Shown: piece after piece, positions 61,027-64,000 of the stretch
How the letters are laid out: each line of letters begins with the position of its first letter
How positions within the stretch are numbered: position 1 is the first letter of the stretch
DNA from: Thermoleophilia bacterium UBA6103
GTDB lineage: Bacteria > Actinomycetota > Thermoleophilia > UBA2241
DNA: 64,000 nucleotides
NCBI GenBank assembly: GCA_002423545.1
Contig: DIWP01000001.1
Location: 124,001-188,000, forward strand
Direction: 5' to 3'
Notes under the pieces: model-generated
Told to the model about the DNA's origin: nothing
What the model saw: the letters and a program-made list of their open reading frames with translations, nothing else
The model's database searches: none
Position numbers and translations under genes: made by a program

Positions 61027-62334
61027 TCAGGACGGGTCGCGCGCTCGCCGGCCGGCGTGGCAGTCGGCGAAGCGCCGGCCGCTGCCGCAGGGACAGGGGT
61101 CGTCGTCGTTGACGTCCGCGAAGGCGCGGTCGAGGATCGCCATGACCTCCCGCGCTTCGCGGCCGCGTCGCACGAGGCCGGCCATCAGCTGCATCTCGGG
61201 GGCGACGTGGTGGAAGAACTGCTTGAACCCCGGGCAGAGGTAGTTGAGCCCCGGCTCGCCGTCGGGCGTGGGCACGAAGCGGTTCTTGGGACACTCGCCG
61301 TGGCAGGCGAAGCGCACGTCGCACTCGAGGCAGTATCGCGGCAGCGTGTCCCGCTTGTCGCGGCCGAACTTCGCCTGCTGCTCCGACGCCATCAGCTCGA
61401 TCATGTGCCGCTCGCCGATGTCGCCGAGCAGGTACGCCGGTTCCACGAAGTGGTCGCATGAGTAGAGATCGCCGGTGTGCTCGAGCGCCGGGCCGAGCCC
61501 GCAGGTCTCGTTGAAGACGCACATGCCCGATGAAGCCATGCCCAGCCAGTTGCCGACGGTCGCCTCGAAGGTCTGGACGAAGATGCTGCCCACGTCGCGC
61601 CGCACCCACTCGTCGAAGACGACGCTCAGGAAGCGGCCCAGCTGCTCCGGCAGGATCGAGCGGTCGGAGACGGTGGTGCCGGTCTGGAGCAGCCGCGATC
61701 CGTCGGCGGCGAGCCGCTCCACCACCGGGATGAACTGCATCCAGGTCGTGCCCGCCTCGTCGCGCAGGAAGCGGTAGACCTCGAGCGGGTGGTCGGCGTT
61801 GACACGGTTGAGGGCGGTGAGCACGTTGACGTCGACGCCGTGCTTCTGCAGCACCCGCAGGCCGCGCATCACCCTGTCGAAGGTCGGCTTGCCGCCTTTG
61901 TCGACGCGGTAGGTGTCATGAAGGGCGCGCGGGCCGTCGATGCTGATGCCGACCAGGAAGTCGTGCTCCTTGAAGAAGGCTGCCCACTCGTCGTCCACCA
62001 GCGTGCCGTTCGTCTGCATCGTGTGCAGAAAGCGCATGCCCGGGCGCCGGTACTTCTCCGCCAGGGCCAGCGCCCGGCGATAGAAGTCGATGCCCATCAG
62101 GGTGGGCTCGCCGCCCTGCCAGGCGATGGCCACCTCGTCGGTCTGGTGCGCCTCGATGAGCTGGCGGATGTAGCGCTCGAGCAGCGCGTCGCTCATGCGG
62201 AAGGTGCCGCCGGGGTAGAACGCCTCCTTGTCGAGGAAGAAGCAGTAGGCACACTCGAGGTTGCAGGCGGCGCCGGTCGGCTTGGCCAGGAGATGGAAGG
62301 CCGGCGGTGCGTTCGGGGGTCGTTGTGGAGTCAC
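61027..62334 (-). CDS. Anaerobic sulfatase-maturating radical SAM enzyme (anSME) with SEC-C motif
   Basis: A 435-residue radical SAM/SPASM protein of the anaerobic sulfatase-maturase type, converting a sulfatase Cys or Ser to formylglycine. The SAM-cluster motif is Cys24-x3-Cys28-x2-Cys31 (CNLECAYC). Later cysteines (CGLGPALEHTGDLYSCDHFV, YCLECDVRFACHGECPKNRF) bind the auxiliary clusters. The C-terminal DPCPCGSGRRFADCH is a SEC-C zinc motif, an unusual extension. GTG start at 62334 begins at the similarity; no ATG fits better. Pairs with the sulfatase at 59221-60759. Confidence 0.9.
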   Translation of the reverse strand: MTPQRPPNAPPAFHLLAKPTGAACNLECAYCFFLDKEAFYPGGTFRMSDALLERYIRQLIEAHQTDEVAIAWQGGEPTLMGIDFYRRALALAEKYRRPGMRFLHTMQTNGTLVDDEWAAFFKEHDFLVGISIDGPRALHDTYRVDKGGKPTFDRVMRGLRVLQKHGVDVNVLTALNRVNADHPLEVYRFLRDEAGTTWMQFIPVVERLAADGSRLLQTGTTVSDRSILPEQLGRFLSVVFDEWVRRDVGSIFVQTFEATVGNWLGMASSGMCVFNETCGLGPALEHTGDLYSCDHFVEPAYLLGDIGERHMIELMASEQQAKFGRDKRDTLPRYCLECDVRFACHGECPKNRFVPTPDGEPGLNYLCPGFKQFFHHVAPEMQLMAGLVRRGREAREVMAILDRAFADVNDDDPCPCGSGRRFADCHAGRRARDPS

Positions 62335-62425
62335 GGCATCGGCATTATGTCGTCGCTGCCAATCATCAGGTGAGCCAGCCTCGCGGCTCCGGCGGTCCTG
62401 CGCGCGGCCATCCGGGCGCGGCGCC

Positions 62426-63973
62426 TCAGACGCCCCGTTCGGCCGCGATCCGACCGCTCTCGACCGCCTTCGCCAACTCCTCGTGATCGCGTTCGTTCTG
62501 GTCGGCGTAGGCCGCCGCGAAGTCGGCGACCGCGCGCGGGAAGGAGTCGCCGGTCCCCAGATAGGCGGCGATCGCGATGCCGTCCCCCGAACGGGCGTGG
62601 GCCCGGGCGAGCGTCCAGCCACACATCTTGGCGTAGATACCGGTGCCGTGAGGCGTCGGATCCTCGAGGTCCACCGACCCCTTGCCGTCCCAGAGCTGGC
62701 GTACGTAGAAGTCGCGCTGCTCGCCGTCGAATCCGCTGATGCGTGTCCAGCCGAGCATGATGTCGCCGGCGGCCTGCATGAGCTGCTGACCCTCGACCAC
62801 GCGCCTGCCGTGGTTGGCGTAGCGGCTCCGACCGAGATGAGCCTCGAGCACCGAGGGTTGTGCCTCCTTGAACTGCAGGAACAGCGGATCGCCACCGTCG
62901 CGCCCCAGGCAGAGGGCGATCCAGGCTCGCGTGCCGACGCTGCCCACGCCTACCACCTTGCGGGCCACGTCGACGATGCGGTACTGCTCGAGCAGGTGCC
63001 GGCGATCGTCGGGCAGCGTGCTGCGGTAGCGCCGGAAGATGCTCAGGAGAGCCTTCTGTATGTCTCGCGCCTGCTCGTCGCTGAGCAGGTCGGACAGCGG
63101 TACCAGCAGCGGCGGATCGGCCTTGATGCGAGGTGCGCCGTCGACCATACGGGTGAGCTTGTCGAGGGCTCGCAGGCTGTGCTTGGAGCGCGCCTTGTCG
63201 ATGAGCTTCTGGGTGCGCGCCAGCACCCGGCGCTGCTGTTCACCCTTGCCCTTGGGAGCCTTAGCCTCTCGCACCTGGGCGAGGATCGCCTCGACGTCCA
63301 GGTTCGCATACCACACGTCCATGGTGTGCTGCTCCGCGAACCGTGCCATGGTGTCGCGGTACTCACGCACCGCGGTCATGACGACGTCGCGACGGGCGGC
63401 CGCTTCGAAGCCGGCGTTGCGGCCGGCGACCTCAAGGCTGGCGGCCAGGCGCTTGAGGTCCCACTCCCAGGGCCCGGGCAGCGTCTCGTCGAAGTCGTTG
63501 ATGTCGAAGACGAGGCGCCGCTCCGGCGAAAGAAAGGCGCCGAAGTTGGCGAGGTGAGCATCGCCGCAGGCCTGCACGATGAGGCCCGAGCGCGGCGTCG
63601 GCGCCAGATCGGCCGCCATGATCGCCGCCGCCCCGCGGAAGAAGGCGAACGGCGAGAAGACCATGCGGCCGTACCGGATCGGCAGGAGCTCCTGCACACG
63701 CGTGTCTCCCTGCTCTTCCAGCAGCGCCACCGGATCCGGTCGCAGGTCAGACGGCCGCCAGCCAGCATGGCTGCTGCGCGGCGTCTCGGCCCGCGCCGCC
63801 TTGCCGCGCGCCACGCGCTCGGCGACCGACAGATGGGGCACGACGCGTGGCCGTGCCTGTGCGTCACGCTCCAGCCTGGCCGTCGCCGGTATGCGCAGAG
63901 TGCCGGGCCTGGTGGAAGGTGTGCTCGTCGCAGGTCGCTGCACGCTGGGTCCGAGCTTCTGTGTGCCGGGCAT
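62426..63973 (-). CDS. DUF2252 family protein
   Basis: A 515-residue protein of DUF2252, a family widespread in Actinomycetota and Proteobacteria with a kinase-like fold. The conserved ACGDAHLANFGAFLSPERRL and VFDINDFDETLPGPWEWDLK lie near the middle of the N-terminal half; DGKGSVDLEDPTPHGTGIYA and YADQNERDHEELAKAVESG are near the end. The function is unknown; the family resembles aminoglycoside phosphotransferase-type kinases in fold (inference). The first 60 residues are Pro/Thr/Arg-rich. ATG at 63973. Confidence 0.85.
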   Translation of the reverse strand: MPGTQKLGPSVQRPATSTPSTRPGTLRIPATARLERDAQARPRVVPHLSVAERVARGKAARAETPRSSHAGWRPSDLRPDPVALLEEQGDTRVQELLPIRYGRMVFSPFAFFRGAAAIMAADLAPTPRSGLIVQACGDAHLANFGAFLSPERRLVFDINDFDETLPGPWEWDLKRLAASLEVAGRNAGFEAAARRDVVMTAVREYRDTMARFAEQHTMDVWYANLDVEAILAQVREAKAPKGKGEQQRRVLARTQKLIDKARSKHSLRALDKLTRMVDGAPRIKADPPLLVPLSDLLSDEQARDIQKALLSIFRRYRSTLPDDRRHLLEQYRIVDVARKVVGVGSVGTRAWIALCLGRDGGDPLFLQFKEAQPSVLEAHLGRSRYANHGRRVVEGQQLMQAAGDIMLGWTRISGFDGEQRDFYVRQLWDGKGSVDLEDPTPHGTGIYAKMCGWTLARAHARSGDGIAIAAYLGTGDSFPRAVADFAAAYADQNERDHEELAKAVESGRIAAERGV

Positions 63974-64000
63974 GCGTCCCCCATGGTCGGCCCGCCGGAG

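Overview
The window is GC-rich (roughly 70 percent by eye) and densely coded. GTG starts are common, and stop and start codons often overlap as ATGA, GTGA, TGATG or TTGA. The gene set points to Actinomycetota: two DUF6325-like proteins, SHOCT-tail proteins, a DUF7144-like protein, an HdeD-family protein, a PASTA kinase-like receptor and a phosphofructokinase of the Streptomyces type. An uncultured lineage near Thermoleophilia would fit, with some anaerobic traits (two-subunit Fe-S fumarase, anaerobic-type sulfatase-maturating enzyme, agmatine/carbamoyl-putrescine catabolism). The lineage is inference. No rRNA, tRNA, CRISPR array, intact transposon or integrase was seen.

Region 1 (1-16,995, all minus strand) is a long, mostly translationally coupled exopolysaccharide operon. 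In transcription order it holds a ComA-type phosphosulfolactate synthase, a histidine phosphatase, a flippase, a glycosyltransferase, a polymerase/ligase, another glycosyltransferase, an ATP-grasp ligase, a polysaccharide deacetylase-glycosyltransferase fusion, a PIG-L deacetylase, a second ATP-grasp ligase, a glycosyltransferase-ATP-grasp fusion, a sugar-phosphate transferase and a FemAB-like protein cut by the window edge. Three ATP-grasp domains, a FemAB-like transferase and two deacetylases in one polymer operon suggest a glycan modified with amino acids or other amide-linked acids.

Region 2 (17,000-25,300) holds a Rieske-FAD oxidoreductase, an agmatine deiminase and, around a divergent promoter, a TetR regulator with a cysteine hydrolase facing a transcarbamylase. 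This looks like a regulated agmatine to putrescine route, with palindromic operator candidates at each promoter. A LysR gene and a two-subunit class I fumarase follow. Region 3 (25,400-35,000) has a decayed MNT/HEPN toxin-antitoxin pair, a second surface-polysaccharide set (O-antigen ligase-like protein, CapD-type dehydratase, DUF354 protein, DegT aminotransferase) and a sulfur set (APS reductase, TauE exporter, LysR).

Region 4 (35,200-41,700) carries homoserine kinase, archease with RtcB RNA ligase, a BrkB membrane protein, PPK2 and phosphofructokinase. Region 5 (41,700-57,900) is rich in membrane and envelope proteins of unclear role: DUF6325-like and SHOCT proteins, a holin-like/phosphodiesterase fusion coupled to a metallo-hydrolase, a CPA-type antiporter, a BrkB fusion containing a strong internal ribosome-binding site, and a PASTA receptor whose kinase domain has lost its catalytic aspartate. 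Region 6 (58,000-64,000) holds a chimeric membrane/STAS protein, a cysteine-type sulfatase with its radical SAM maturase, and a DUF2252 protein.
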